NCBI GenBank assembly: GCA_011523115.1
Contig: WTHO01000141.1
Location: 1-30,313 of the forward strand
Length of the DNA stretch: 30,313 nucleotides
From: Halieaceae bacterium
Lineage (GTDB): Bacteria; Pseudomonadota; Gammaproteobacteria; Pseudomonadales; Halieaceae
Reading direction: 5' to 3'
Positions 15,395 to 24,925 of this stretch are shown in pieces. The notes under the pieces were generated by a model. The model did no database searches and was not told the origin of the DNA. It saw only the letters and a program-made list of their open reading frames with translations. Every line of letters begins with the position of its first letter. The stretch's first letter is position 1. The position numbers and the translations under genes were made by a program.

Positions 15395-17503
15395 TCAGCG
15401 TCTCCGACCTTTGCCCTTGTGTTCTCCCGTATGCTGAGTCCGGAAAGTCCGACCATCGGGCCTGACGATCCGGTGTCGTTTGGGGGGCTGTCGCAGCGGA
15501 ATCAGATGTTGAGTGCCATTGCCGATCAAGTCGCGCCGCCCCATTTGTTTAAGCGCTTTCCTCAGCAATGGCCAGTTGTCCGGGTCGTGATAGCGCAAGA
15601 AAGCCTTATGGAGGCGTCGTTGGTTGAGACGCTTAACGGTGGGGACTTGGTGGCTGTCTCGTTTGACGCGTTGCAGCGGGTTGAAACCCGTGTGGTACAT
15701 CGCAGTCGCGGTGGCCATGGGTGATGGATAGAAAGTCTGTACCTGATCGGCTTTGAAACGATGCTTCTTCAGCCACAACGCTAACTCCACCATGTCCTGA
15801 TCCGTCGTCCCCGGGTGCGCGGCAATGAAGTACGGGATCAGGTACTGCTTTTTCCCGGCTTCCTTGGAGAAGCGTTCAAACATTTCCGCGAACCGATCGT
15901 AGCTGCCGATACCCGGCTTCATCATCTTAGATAGCGGGCCGTTTTCGGTGTGTTCTGGCGCGATCTTCAGGTAGCCGCCAACATGATGCGTGACCAGTTC
16001 CTTCACGTACTCCGGGCTCTCTACCGCGAGATCGTATCGAAGGCCGGAAGCGATCAGGACTTTTTTAACGCCGGCTGTCTCCCTCGCCTTGCGGTAAAGA
16101 TCAATCAATGGTTGATGGTCAGTGTTCAAGTTCTTGCAGATGCCCGGGTAAACGCAGCTCAATTTGCGGCACGCGGCTTCTGTCTCTTTATCTTTGCAGG
16201 CCAGTCGCCACATGTTCGCGGTCGGGCCACCTAAATCCGAGATGACGCCGGTAAAAGCAGGGCTGGTATCGCGGATACGCTCAACCTCGCGGATGATTGA
16301 GTCCTCCGACCGGCTCTGGATGATGCGGCCTTCATGTTCGGTGATGGAACAGAAGGTGCACCCACCGAAACAGCCCCGCATAATATTGACGGAGTGCTGG
16401 ATCATCTCCATCGCCGGGACGGCGGCGTCGCCGTACATCGGGTGCGGCAGGCGCTGGTAGGGCAACTCAAACACCCAGTCGAGTTCCTCCGTTTCCAGCG
16501 GAATCGGCGGCGGATTCAACCAGACCTCTCGGTCCCCATGCGCTTGCACCATAGCTAGGGCGTTATGCGGATTGGTCTCCTTGTGAAATACCCTCGAAGC
16601 ATGCGCGTAAAGCACGGGGTCCTCTGCGACGGCCTCTGCGGAGGGAAGTCTGATCGCATGGGTATGGGGTTTCGGGCTGGCCATCAAGCGAATGGGTGTT
16701 TCGGTCTCCGGTTCAGCTCGCGCCTGTTCACAGGGCTCCGGCTCCATGCCTTCGTAAGGATTGGGATGGGCTTCGACTGTGCCCGGTTTATCCACAGAAG
16801 TGGAATCGATCAGCACTCGACCCTCAGGTGGCGTTGGGCTCACGTATGCCGTACCCCTGATATCAGTTAACTCGCCGATAGGTTCGCCGCCAGCCAATCT
16901 ATGCGCCACCTCAACGATGGCACGCTCGGCGTTGCCGAATAAAAGCAGATCGGCACGGCTATCCAGCAGCACCGAGCGCCGGATGCGATCACTCCAGTAG
17001 TCGTAGTGAGCGATGCGTCTCAGGCTCGCCTCAATTCCGCCGATCACAATGGGCACGCCCTTGTAGGCTTCACGTAAGCGTTGGCTATACACCGTGACCG
17101 CGCGGTCAGGACGTTTCCCGGGCACATTGCCTGGGGTGTAGGCGTCGTCATTGCGTCGTTTTTTATCGGCGGTGTAATGGTTAATCATCGAATCCATGTT
17201 GCCGGCGGTGACGCCGAAAAACAGGTTCGGCTTGCCGAGCGCCTCGAACGCCTCTGCCGATTGCCAATCGGGCTGGGCGATCATGCCCACCCGGAAACCC
17301 TGCGCTTCCAGCACTCTGCCTATCACCGCCATGCCAAAACTGGGGTGATCAACGTAGCCGTCTCCGGATACGATAATGATGTCGCAACTGTCCCATCCCA
17401 GTTGCTCCATCTCGTTCCGTGACATCGGCAACCACGGTGCCGGGCCAAGACACTCGGCCCAAAACTTGCGGTAGCTGAATAAAGGGGTGGGCTTGGGGTT
17501 CAT
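15395..17503 (-). CDS. ygiQ: YgiQ family radical SAM protein
   Basis: 702 aa, UPF0313/YgiQ. The radical-SAM cluster motif is [11 protein letters not shown] with C378, C382 and C385 binding the [4Fe-4S] cluster that cleaves S-adenosylmethionine. Long N-terminal domain features [13 protein letters not shown] (45-57), [18 protein letters not shown] (155-172) and [11 protein letters not shown] are diagnostic. The C-terminus is basic and low-complexity (HKGKGRRR). The biochemical role is unassigned. The ATG overlaps the channel gene stop by 4 nt (ATGA), indicating translational coupling. E. coli YgiQ is slightly longer. Identity is confident, function is not. Confidence 0.93.
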   Translation of the reverse strand: MNPKPTPLFSYRKFWAECLGPAPWLPMSRNEMEQLGWDSCDIIIVSGDGYVDHPSFGMAVIGRVLEAQGFRVGMIAQPDWQSAEAFEALGKPNLFFGVTAGNMDSMINHYTADKKRRNDDAYTPGNVPGKRPDRAVTVYSQRLREAYKGVPIVIGGIEASLRRIAHYDYWSDRIRRSVLLDSRADLLLFGNAERAIVEVAHRLAGGEPIGELTDIRGTAYVSPTPPEGRVLIDSTSVDKPGTVEAHPNPYEGMEPEPCEQARAEPETETPIRLMASPKPHTHAIRLPSAEAVAEDPVLYAHASRVFHKETNPHNALAMVQAHGDREVWLNPPPIPLETEELDWVFELPYQRLPHPMYGDAAVPAMEMIQHSVNIMRGCFGGCTFCSITEHEGRIIQSRSEDSIIREVERIRDTSPAFTGVISDLGGPTANMWRLACKDKETEAACRKLSCVYPGICKNLNTDHQPLIDLYRKARETAGVKKVLIASGLRYDLAVESPEYVKELVTHHVGGYLKIAPEHTENGPLSKMMKPGIGSYDRFAEMFERFSKEAGKKQYLIPYFIAAHPGTTDQDMVELALWLKKHRFKADQVQTFYPSPMATATAMYHTGFNPLQRVKRDSHQVPTVKRLNQRRLHKAFLRYHDPDNWPLLRKALKQMGRRDLIGNGTQHLIPLRQPPKRHRIVRPDGRTFRTQHTGEHKGKGRRR

Positions 17504-18423
17504 GTTTTTTGCGCGCGCTCCCTGATGTCTCGGGGCACGTCCAGTTCGCTACCGCAATACTTGCAGTGAAGCGCGTCAACGCTGTGGCCCTGCTTGGCGC
17601 ACACTGGACAGTTCCAGGGTAGGGGAGGGTCCGGGCTCTGCCTTTGGTTGATGCGTTCCCAGAGTTCGCGGGTAATGATGGCTGTGGGCACCGCGATGAT
17701 GCTGTAGCCGACGAGCATGCCGAATCCTGCCACGAAGCGACCCGCTGGTGTTTGCGGGACCAAATCACCGTAGCCCACGGTCGTGATCGTCACGACCGCC
17801 CAATAAATGCTCATGGGGATACTTTCGAATCCGCTACCCGCGCCCTCAATGACATACATCACGCAGGCGAAGACCACGACCACTACCATCACCATGATCA
17901 AAAAAACAAAGATAGAGCGCGCCGTATTTCTCAGTGCGCTGAGTATTTCATTAAGCTCGGTAAACAGGGACATCAGACGCAGGATTCTGAACACCCGAAC
18001 TACGCGCAACAGTCGCACAACGACAAGCGGTGCGGCCTCTGGCATCAGAATGGCAATGTAGGTGGGAAGGATCGCCAGCAGGTCGATAACGCCCCAAAAA
18101 CTCAGTAGATATGCGCGCCTGTGTTGAGTGCACCAAATCCTCGTGACGTATTCTGCGGTGAAGACGGCGGTGAAGAAAATTTCGCACTTCCAGAATATGT
18201 CCTCGTAGGCTGCGTGGATATGCGGTACCGAATCGATCATGACCACCACAACGCTGGCCAGGATCAGCACTAACAGCGCGATATCAAAATTGCGTCCGGC
18301 ACGCGTGCTCGTGCCAAAGATAATGACTTCCAGCTGGTGGCGAAGCGTGTCTCCCGCGCCCGAGTTCGGCCCCTCAGTCTTTTCTGCTTCAGTCGTCACA
18401 GGAGAGATTGAAGCGTTTGCCAA
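17500..18423 (-). CDS. Voltage-gated-type potassium channel with C-terminal zinc ribbon
   Basis: About 307 aa, six-helix ion channel. S1-S3 lie at about 46-125. S4 (about 132-152) has arginines at roughly three-residue spacing ([16 protein letters not shown]). S5 is at about 170-192, the selectivity filter TTVGYGD at 213-219, and S6 at about 228-250. TVGYGD indicates K+ selectivity. The cytoplasmic tail ends in a zinc ribbon: C271/C274 (CPVC) and C286/C289 (CKYC). The start is TTG at 18423, with GGAG 5 nt upstream. An alternative GTG at 18399 overlaps the tesA stop as GTGA. It overlaps tesA by 28 nt and ygiQ by 4 nt, giving a three-gene run. Confidence 0.87.
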   Translation of the reverse strand: MANASISPVTTEAEKTEGPNSGAGDTLRHQLEVIIFGTSTRAGRNFDIALLVLILASVVVVMIDSVPHIHAAYEDIFWKCEIFFTAVFTAEYVTRIWCTQHRRAYLLSFWGVIDLLAILPTYIAILMPEAAPLVVVRLLRVVRVFRILRLMSLFTELNEILSALRNTARSIFVFLIMVMVVVVVFACVMYVIEGAGSGFESIPMSIYWAVVTITTVGYGDLVPQTPAGRFVAGFGMLVGYSIIAVPTAIITRELWERINQRQSPDPPLPWNCPVCAKQGHSVDALHCKYCGSELDVPRDIRERAQKT

Positions 18424-19040
18424 ACGCTCTCCATGATCAGGGGCTGTGCCGCTTCGGTGGGGTGGATGCCATCGGCCTGCATCAATTCTTGATCAAGCGC
18501 GACTGACTGCAGCGGGAATTCACCCAGCTCTGCGCGCGTGCCTTCCACGGCCTCCCTGAAGCTGGCTCGGAACGCATCCGTATAATATTTGCCAAAGTTG
18601 GGAGGTATTTCCATCGGCAGCACGAGTACCGCTGCACCTGTCTCCTCGGAGAGCGAGATCATTTGTCTCAGATTGCTTTGAAGTTGCCCGACAGGATAGC
18701 CGCGCAGCCCGTCATTGCCACCCAGTTCAATGATCACGGTATGGGGTTGATGAGAGCGGAGCAATTCAGGTAACCGGCGCAGGCCCCCGGCAGACGTCTC
18801 TCCGGATATACTGGCGTTAACGGTCCGATAGGGTTGACCCTCCTGCTGCAGGCGGGTATCGAGCAGCGTGACCCAGCCACGCTCGATGGGCATACCGTAG
18901 GCAGCGCTAATGCTGTCGCCCAGTACCAAAATAGATGCTTTGTCTTGAGCGTTGGTGGCACCTGACGCACCGATTAACAGTAGCAATCCAAGCCCGGCCA
19001 ATGCCCGTAACCGTGGGGCGAGGGCCCTCAATATGATCAA
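18396..19040 (-). CDS. tesA: TesA-like multifunctional arylesterase / acyl-CoA thioesterase
   Basis: 214 aa SGNH/GDSL hydrolase with a signal peptide (hydrophobic about 13-25, Ala-rich cleavage region near 28-32), so periplasmic. Block I is VLGDSISAAYG with Ser43, block II Gly80 (ISGETS), block III GGND with Asn110, and block V DGIHPT with D190 and H193. TesA hydrolyses acyl-CoA thioesters, aryl esters and lysophospholipids. The start is TTG at 19040, supported by AAGGAG 10 nt upstream on the minus strand. Its first codons overlap the start of the divergent ABC ATPase gene by 8 bp, a tesA/ybbA arrangement also known from enterobacteria. Confidence 0.88.
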   Translation of the reverse strand: MIILRALAPRLRALAGLGLLLLIGASGATNAQDKASILVLGDSISAAYGMPIERGWVTLLDTRLQQEGQPYRTVNASISGETSAGGLRRLPELLRSHQPHTVIIELGGNDGLRGYPVGQLQSNLRQMISLSEETGAAVLVLPMEIPPNFGKYYTDAFRASFREAVEGTRAELGEFPLQSVALDQELMQADGIHPTEAAQPLIMESVWQTLQSLL

Positions 19041-19695
19041 AGTCAGTCAACTCCTTAAAACAGTGTCCACCGCCGACGGCGAACTCGAAATTCTACGAGG
19101 GATTGACTTTGAGGTCCCCTCTGGCGCCTCTGCCGCAATCGTCGGTGCCTCTGGCTCGGGTAAGTCTACCCTGCTGGGTCTTCTCGCGGGGATGGATGTC
19201 GCCTCCAGTGGCAAGATTTGGTTAGACGGGGAGTGTCTCAGCGACCTTGACGAGGATCAGCGTGCTCGCTTGCGCGCTGAAAAGGTGGGGTTTGTATTCC
19301 AAAGCTTTCAATTGTTGCCGGCGCTGACAGCGCTTGAGAACGTGATGTTGCCACTGGAGTTAGCGGGCATGTCCGATGCAGCGGCGACAGCAGAACGCTT
19401 TCTTGGGGAGGTCGGGCTTGAAAACCGCCTCAATCACTACCCGACCACATTATCGGGTGGTGAGCAGCAGCGAGTCGCCATCGCCAGGGCCTTTGCGCGC
19501 CAACCCCGCATCCTTTTCGCCGATGAGCCAACGGGCAATCTGGATACCCGAACGGGTGAGCGAGTGATTGAGTTGTTATTCGAACTCAATGACCGTATCG
19601 AGACGACGCTCGTTCTGGTCACCCATGACCAGCGACTGGCCGAACGGTGTCAGCGCTGTTTCAACATGAGTGCGGGTGAATTGCGTGAAGCCTGA
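19033..19695 (+). CDS. ybbA: ABC transporter ATP-binding protein (YbbA/LolD-like)
   Basis: 220 aa from the ATG at 19033, with GAGGG 8 nt upstream; the frame is open further left but that DNA encodes the TesA signal peptide on the other strand. Walker A GASGSGKST (38-46), Q-loop FVFQSFQLLPALT, signature LSGGEQQR (140-147), Walker B RILFADEPTGNLD (159-171), and H-loop VTHD are all intact. It belongs to the MacB/LolD/FtsE group of ATPases that drive FtsX-type permeases mechanically rather than by classical transport. Its partner is the permease immediately downstream. Symbol assigned from context and family. Confidence 0.88.
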   Translation: MIKVSQLLKTVSTADGELEILRGIDFEVPSGASAAIVGASGSGKSTLLGLLAGMDVASSGKIWLDGECLSDLDEDQRARLRAEKVGFVFQSFQLLPALTALENVMLPLELAGMSDAAATAERFLGEVGLENRLNHYPTTLSGGEQQRVAIARAFARQPRILFADEPTGNLDTRTGERVIELLFELNDRIETTLVLVTHDQRLAERCQRCFNMSAGELREA

Positions 19696-19722
19696 GATCG
19701 CCGTTGCAGTGGAGCATTGCCC

Positions 19723-22206
19723 TTGAGTCATTCGCTGAGTGGCAAATTTCTCGTCCGTGAATGGCGGAGCGGTGAGCTGGGGATCCTGTTGCTGGCTCTG
19801 GTGCTGGCCGTATCGGTTGTCGTGGGGGTCAGCAGTTTTGTTGGCCGGCTGCAGTCTGCGTTGCTCTCCGAAAGCGCGCGGTTTCTCGCCGCAGATTTAG
19901 TTGTTGTCAGCCGCAGCTCGCTTCAAGACGACTGGGTGGAGAGAGCTGAGGCGCAGGGACTGACGACCAGTCTCAGCGTCGGCTTTCCCTCGATGACGGT
20001 TGCAGATCCGGATCACATGGCGCTGGTGTCAGTTAAGGCGGTGTCTGACGGATATCCTCTGCGGGGAACATTGCAGTGGTCCTCCGAGGCCTACGGGCAG
20101 TTGCAAAGCGATGGAGCCATTCCTCCACCGGGCGAGGTCTGGCTGGCGCCCCGGCTGTTCTCCCTGCTCAATGTGACGTTGGGCGATAGCTTGCTGGTGG
20201 GAGAAGCGGGACTGACTGTTTCTGGGGCAGTCAGGAGCGAGCCGGACGCGACAGCCGCCGTCTTCGGTTTTGGCCCGCGTCTTTTGATGAACACCAAGGA
20301 TATTCCCGATACGGGTGTCGTTCAGCCAGGTAGTCGCGTGGAGTATCGACTCTTGGTCAGCGGCTCTCCGGAGGCCGTTACGGCCTATGAAGAATGGCTG
20401 ACGCCGCTGCTGGGTCAGGGGCAGCGTCTAGACACCATCGAGGGCGCTCAACCCCGAATAGGCAATACTCTGGATCGCGCACAGGGCTTTTTGCTGCTCG
20501 CAGGCAGTCTCGCCGTCGTGTTGGCGGCGGCAGCGATTACGCTGGCGAGTCGCCGGTTCGGTGAGCGTCACACGCAGTACGTCGCGATTCTCAAAAGCCT
20601 TGGCGCGCAGTCTGAAAAGATATCGCGGTTATATGGCGCTAGCCTGGCCACGCTGGGCGCGGGCGGCACCCTGGTAGGCTGCGTCGTCGGCTGGGGACTG
20701 CAGGAGGGTTTCATCAGGGCACTGGGCGACCTGCTTCCCGTGACACCGGGACCAGCGGGTTGGGAGCCCATCATGATCGGGGTGGTAACCGCGGCCGTGT
20801 GTATGCTCTTTTTTGCCTGGCCGCCGTTGAGGCGGCTCGGGCAAGCCTCTCCATTGAGCGTTTTGCGAGCTGACATTGGTATTGAGGAGTCCCAGCGTGC
20901 CGGCGACTACGTCATCGGTGCAGCGTCCATTGTCGGTTTGATGTGGTGGTACAGCGGGAGCGCTGCCGTCACTTTCGCCGTCGTGTCCGGGCTGTCAGTG
21001 GTGGTTGGTCTGGGTTTCTTCGTCGCCAGAGCGCTACTCTCCGGTGGAAGACGCGCGGGAGGCTTCGCTGGCAGCATTTGGCGGGTTGCCCTCGCGGGAT
21101 TACAGCGCAGAGGCCGAGCTAACGCGTTACAGATGGTGATTTTCGCGATGGCGATTATGCTGATGTTGCTGCTCTCCGTAGTCCGCTCCTCGTTGATAGG
21201 GCAGTGGCAGGCTCAGCTTCCCGCAGATGCGCCTAACCACTTTCTGCTGAATCTGGCTCCGGAGGAGACCCCAGTGCTGGAGGCATTCTTCTCGGAGCGC
21301 GGTGTGCCAGCGGAAGCGCTCTATCCCATGACCCGAGGCCGGGTTTTCAGCGTGAATCAGGAGGCGTTGCCCGAGTGGCGGGAGGTTGAGTCGGAGGATA
21401 CCCCCCGTCAACGCGAAGCCAATTTCACCTGGTCTGACACACTGCCGGAGGGCAATCTTTTGGTGGAGGGAGATTGGTGGAGCGCCGATGACGCAGGTGC
21501 CTGGGTTTCGCTTGAGGAGGATTTTGCGGATGACATTGGCGCCGGTGTCGGCGACACGCTCTCGCTGAGAATCGGGGCTGAGGTTTTTGAAGCAAAGGTG
21601 CGAAGCATTCGACAAGTGGATTGGCAGTCCATGCGACCGAATTTCTTTGTCGTCTTTCCGCGTTCGGTTCTTGAGTCGTACCCAGGCATGTATATGACCA
21701 GCTTTCGTCTGATGCCCGATCAAAAGACCGTTCTGAATCAGCTGATTGAAATTTTGCCCACCGTCACGGTGATCGAGCTCGATATCGTGATTAGGGAAAT
21801 GCGGGCCGTGATAGATCAAGTGGCGCGGGCGCTGGAATTAGTGCTCGCCGTCATCCTGCTGGCTGGCGGACTGGTATTGGTATCGGGCGTCCGATCCAGC
21901 TTGGATGCCCGGATGAAGGAGAGTGCCCTGATGCGAGCTCTGGGCGCTGGCAGGCGGACGGTTTTGGGAACCCTGTGGATTGAGTTCCTGGTTTTGGGCG
22001 CGATGGCGGGCATACTGGCCACCGCGGGCGCAGAAGTAGCAGCCTGGGCGTTGCAGCGTCAGGTTTTCGATATGAATTGGGCGCCGACCTTCACTCTCTG
22101 GTGGCTGGGGCCGTTATTGGGTGCCGTGTTCGTAGCGACGCTGGGGTTATGGTCTTGCAGAAGGGTGGTGAGCACGCCCCCGGTTGTGTTGCTCAGGGAG
22201 GTCTAG
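19723..22206 (+). CDS. ybbP: FtsX-like ABC permease (YbbP-like)
   Basis: About 827 aa. N-terminal helix at about 20-45, followed by a large periplasmic domain, then a FtsX helix cluster (about 255-375), further helices (about 395-440 and 470-495), a second periplasmic region (about 495-700) and a C-terminal FtsX cluster (about 710-825). SRRFGERHTQYVAILKSLGA and ARMKESALMRALGAGRR are the cytoplasmic coupling segments repeated in the two halves. E. coli YbbP is about 800 aa. Two in-frame TTG codons compete as start: 19717 (2 nt after GGAG) and 19723 (8 nt after GGAG), and I prefer 19723. Proposed role is moving lipid or lipoprotein cargo out of the inner membrane with YbbA; unproven. Confidence 0.87.
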   Translation: MSHSLSGKFLVREWRSGELGILLLALVLAVSVVVGVSSFVGRLQSALLSESARFLAADLVVVSRSSLQDDWVERAEAQGLTTSLSVGFPSMTVADPDHMALVSVKAVSDGYPLRGTLQWSSEAYGQLQSDGAIPPPGEVWLAPRLFSLLNVTLGDSLLVGEAGLTVSGAVRSEPDATAAVFGFGPRLLMNTKDIPDTGVVQPGSRVEYRLLVSGSPEAVTAYEEWLTPLLGQGQRLDTIEGAQPRIGNTLDRAQGFLLLAGSLAVVLAAAAITLASRRFGERHTQYVAILKSLGAQSEKISRLYGASLATLGAGGTLVGCVVGWGLQEGFIRALGDLLPVTPGPAGWEPIMIGVVTAAVCMLFFAWPPLRRLGQASPLSVLRADIGIEESQRAGDYVIGAASIVGLMWWYSGSAAVTFAVVSGLSVVVGLGFFVARALLSGGRRAGGFAGSIWRVALAGLQRRGRANALQMVIFAMAIMLMLLLSVVRSSLIGQWQAQLPADAPNHFLLNLAPEETPVLEAFFSERGVPAEALYPMTRGRVFSVNQEALPEWREVESEDTPRQREANFTWSDTLPEGNLLVEGDWWSADDAGAWVSLEEDFADDIGAGVGDTLSLRIGAEVFEAKVRSIRQVDWQSMRPNFFVVFPRSVLESYPGMYMTSFRLMPDQKTVLNQLIEILPTVTVIELDIVIREMRAVIDQVARALELVLAVILLAGGLVLVSGVRSSLDARMKESALMRALGAGRRTVLGTLWIEFLVLGAMAGILATAGAEVAAWALQRQVFDMNWAPTFTLWWLGPLLGAVFVATLGLWSCRRVVSTPPVVLLREV

Positions 22207-22241
22207 TCCGCCCGGGGGGCGGTCGCCAGTGCTATCCGCCC

Positions 22242-23222
22242 CTAACTCAGTAGGTGCGAGACCGCGTCGCGTTCTTCGATTAATTCCTGCGCAGTCGCGT
22301 CCATCTTTTCCCGGCTAAACTCAGAGATCTCGAGTCCCTGAACGATCTCCCATTCACCGTCTTGACACCGACAGGGGAAGGAATAAATCAAGCCGGGCTC
22401 GACATCGTAGGATCCGTCGGAAATCACGCCCATCGATACCCAATCATCCTTGGGCGAACCCAGCGCCCAACTGCGCATGTGATCGATGGCGGCATTCGCT
22501 GCTGAAGCCGCTGACGACGCACCCCGGGCCTCGATAATCGCTGCCCCTCGCTGCTGAACAGTGGGAATGAATTCGGCGCGATACCATTCCATGTCTACAT
22601 CTCCCATCGCCGAGTCACCCCTCACCAGCGCATGATGCAGATCAGGGTACTGAGTGGCGGAGTGGTTACCCCAGATGGTCATCTGCCGGATATCGTTGAC
22701 GGTGGAGCCGGTCTTTTGTGCCAGCTGCGTTTTAGCGCGGTTATGGTCGAGGCGCGTCATCGCGGTAAACTGACGCGGGTCGATGTCCGGTGCATTGCGC
22801 TGCGTGATCAGCGCATTGGTATTGGCGGGGTTCCCAACGACCAAAACCTTGATGCTGCGGCTGGCAACGCTATTGATCGCCTTGCCCTGAACGCCAAAGA
22901 TGGCGGCGTTGGCCTCCAAAAGATCCTTACGCTCCATGCCGGGCCCGCGCGGCCTGGCGCCCACCAACAGCGCATAGTCGCTGTCTTTGAAAGCCACGTC
23001 AGGGTCATCTGTGCACACCACGCCCGCCAGAAGGGGAAAGGCACAGTCGTCGAGCTCCATTTTCACGCCGTTTAGCGCATCCATGGCGGGCGTAATATCC
23101 AAAAGCTGAAGAATGACTGGTTGATCTTCACCAAGCATCGATCCCGACGCAATGCGAAAAAGCAGGGCGTAGCCAATTTGTCCGGCTGCACCGGTGACCG
23201 TGACGCGAACAGGCGTTTTCAT
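22242..23222 (-). CDS. mdh: Malate dehydrogenase (NAD-dependent, type 2)
   Basis: 326 aa from the ATG at 23222, which has GAGG about 9 nt upstream. Rossmann motif [21 protein letters not shown] at the N-terminus, [18 protein letters not shown] as the substrate loop with arginines, [19 protein letters not shown], and the catalytic His in [12 protein letters not shown]. These are signature features of the cytosolic-like type-2 malate dehydrogenases found in many Proteobacteria. It interconverts malate and oxaloacetate in the TCA cycle. It converges with ybbP across 35 nt, which contain a short GC hairpin (22208-22222) without a T-run. It is divergent from ttcA. Confidence 0.95.
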   Translation of the reverse strand: MKTPVRVTVTGAAGQIGYALLFRIASGSMLGEDQPVILQLLDITPAMDALNGVKMELDDCAFPLLAGVVCTDDPDVAFKDSDYALLVGARPRGPGMERKDLLEANAAIFGVQGKAINSVASRSIKVLVVGNPANTNALITQRNAPDIDPRQFTAMTRLDHNRAKTQLAQKTGSTVNDIRQMTIWGNHSATQYPDLHHALVRGDSAMGDVDMEWYRAEFIPTVQQRGAAIIEARGASSAASAANAAIDHMRSWALGSPKDDWVSMGVISDGSYDVEPGLIYSFPCRCQDGEWEIVQGLEISEFSREKMDATAQELIEERDAVSHLLS

Positions 23223-23347
23223 AGTGGGGTACCTCAAATACTGGGTGATGTGATGCGTTATCGAGCGGGGCGGATTGTCCTGTCTGATCGCTGAAAAAAC
23301 AAGCTTCCACTCCCCGTTTTGGTCTGGGGAAACCCGACAGCGCCTTT

Positions 23348-23376
23348 TTGCGCGATAGCGCAGGGTCTCCTATTAT
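23348..23376 (+). promoter_or_regulatory. Predicted sigma-70 promoter for ttcA-ccm
   Basis: TTGCGC (23348-23353) and TATTAT (23371-23376) are separated by exactly 17 nt, a good sigma-70 match. The predicted start lies about 80 nt before the ttcA start. A short palindrome, TGCGC-GATA-GCGCA (23349-23362), overlaps the -35 and spacer and could be an operator. Confidence 0.5.
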
Positions 23377-23462
23377 CCGCCGTGTCGGAGAGGGTGCGTA
23401 AGCTCATCCTCTTGGTCATGGCACATAGCGGGTAGCAGAGCGGCTACCGGGAGACATTGAAG

Positions 23463-24332
23463 TTGAAAGAGGGCGCAGTGGGGCACGGCCCCAGTCGGGA
23501 TTCGAGACGGGACCGGCTGGAGTTCAACAAGTTGCGCAAGCGACTCCGGAGACTGGTGGGCAAAGCGATCGCAGACTTCAATCTGATCGAAGCGGGCGAC
23601 CGCATCATGGTGTGTATCTCCGGCGGCAAGGACTCCCATGCGATGCTGGAACTGCTGATTTCCCTGAGGGACAGCGCGCCTGTAGATTTTGAGCTCGTTG
23701 CGGTGACGCTGGATCAGAAGCAGCCAGACTATCCAGAGGAGGTTTTGCCTGCCTACCTCGAGACACTCAATATCCCGTTCTACATCCTCGAACGAGACAC
23801 CTATAGCGTGGTCCGCTCGGTGATCCCCGAAGGTAAAACCACCTGTGGGCTATGTTCCCGTTTGCGTCGAGGGACACTGTATGGGTTCGCTGAGCAAATT
23901 GGCGCGAACAAAATTGCCCTGGGACACCATCGAGATGACATTGTCGAGACAGCATTTTTGAATATGTTTTTCGGCGGCAAATTGAAAGCGATGCCCGCCA
24001 AGCTGAGAAGTGACGACGGGAAGCATATCGTTATCCGCCCGCTGGCTTATTGCAGCGAGTCTGACTTGGCGGCCTATGCGCAGGCCAAGCAATTCCCCAT
24101 CATTCCGTGCAATCTCTGCGGCACGCAGGAAAATCTACAACGCCAGGAAATCAAACAGATGCTGCGGGCCTGGGAGCGGCAATACCCCGGTCGCACTGAG
24201 ACGATCTTTCGGGCGCTGGGTAATGTAGCGACCTCGCACCTCATGGATCGGGATTTGTTTGATTTCGAGACATTACAGGGCGAGGGCGACAACTCCATCG
24301 GGCTACCCGATATCCGGGTTGTCAATCTTTGA
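23463..24332 (+). CDS. ttcA: tRNA 2-thiocytidine(32) synthetase TtcA
   Basis: About 289 aa. PP-loop SGGKDS near residue 53-58 activates C32 of certain tRNAs by adenylation. CxxC pairs TTCGLCSR (about 128-131) and PCNLCG (about 216-219) bind the [4Fe-4S] cluster used for sulfur transfer. [20 protein letters not shown] and [13 protein letters not shown] are TtcA signatures. Start is ambiguous between TTG 23457 (3 nt after GGGAG) and TTG 23463 (9 nt after); spacing favours the latter. It ends in TGATG, its stop overlapping the ccmA ATG by one base, so it may head the cytochrome maturation operon. Confidence 0.93.
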   Translation: MKEGAVGHGPSRDSRRDRLEFNKLRKRLRRLVGKAIADFNLIEAGDRIMVCISGGKDSHAMLELLISLRDSAPVDFELVAVTLDQKQPDYPEEVLPAYLETLNIPFYILERDTYSVVRSVIPEGKTTCGLCSRLRRGTLYGFAEQIGANKIALGHHRDDIVETAFLNMFFGGKLKAMPAKLRSDDGKHIVIRPLAYCSESDLAAYAQAKQFPIIPCNLCGTQENLQRQEIKQMLRAWERQYPGRTETIFRALGNVATSHLMDRDLFDFETLQGEGDNSIGLPDIRVVNL

Positions 24333-24925
24333 TGCCATTGTTAACCGCTTCGGATGTAACGATTGAGCGGGGAGACAGGCGCCTGCTTGCTGACGTCAAT
24401 CTGACTGTGTCGGCGGGAGAGATTTGGCAATTGGTGGGCGCAAATGGAGTGGGTAAGACCAGCCTGATGCGCGCTCTGGCCGGGCTCGCGCGACTGGGAG
24501 TCGAGGGGCAGATCGAGCGTCAGGCAGAGTTGCTCTACCTGGGACATGCCTCGGCGCTGAAGCCCAGTCTGAATGCGATGGAAAATTTGCGCTGCCATCC
24601 TGCCTGCGACGTGATGGCAAGCGACGATGACATCGAGCGGGCGCTGGCGGCGGTTTCTCTGGCGGGCCACGAGGAGCGTCCCGTCGGTGCGTTGTCAGCG
24701 GGTCAGCAGCGCCGGGTGGCGTTGGCGCGTCTCCTTGTCAGTTCTGCGCGACTATGGCTTCTCGATGAGCCGTTTACTGCGCTGGATAGTAGCGGGTGCG
24801 ACTGGCTTGACGAACAGATTCAGCAGCACGTGGAGGCGGGCGGCGGGCTGATTTTTACCAGTCATCAGCCGAGCCGCTTTGGGTCCCGACAGATTGATCT
24901 GGAGTTGGCACGTTTTGCCTGCTAG
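24332..24925 (+). CDS. ccmA: Heme exporter ATP-binding protein CcmA
   Basis: 197 aa from the ATG at 24332. ABC ATPase with Walker A GANGVGKT (36-43), Walker B LWLLDEPFTALD and signature LSAGQQRR. The short length, LSAGQQRRVALARL signature and PFTALD are typical of CcmA. With CcmB it uses ATP to release heme-loaded CcmE from CcmC in System I cytochrome c biogenesis. It overlaps the ttcA stop by 1 nt and the ccmB start by 11 nt. Confidence 0.93.
   Translation: MPLLTASDVTIERGDRRLLADVNLTVSAGEIWQLVGANGVGKTSLMRALAGLARLGVEGQIERQAELLYLGHASALKPSLNAMENLRCHPACDVMASDDDIERALAAVSLAGHEERPVGALSAGQQRRVALARLLVSSARLWLLDEPFTALDSSGCDWLDEQIQQHVEAGGGLIFTSHQPSRFGSRQIDLELARFAC

Noticed and set aside
21127-21819. A 230-codon open frame on the minus strand
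   Set aside because: It is antisense to the periplasmic and membrane part of the ybbP-like permease, has no ribosome-binding site and no family features.
22208-22222. GC-rich hairpin between ybbP and mdh as a bidirectional terminator
   Set aside because: The 6-bp stem with a 3-nt loop is not followed by a T-run on either strand, so I do not call it a terminator.
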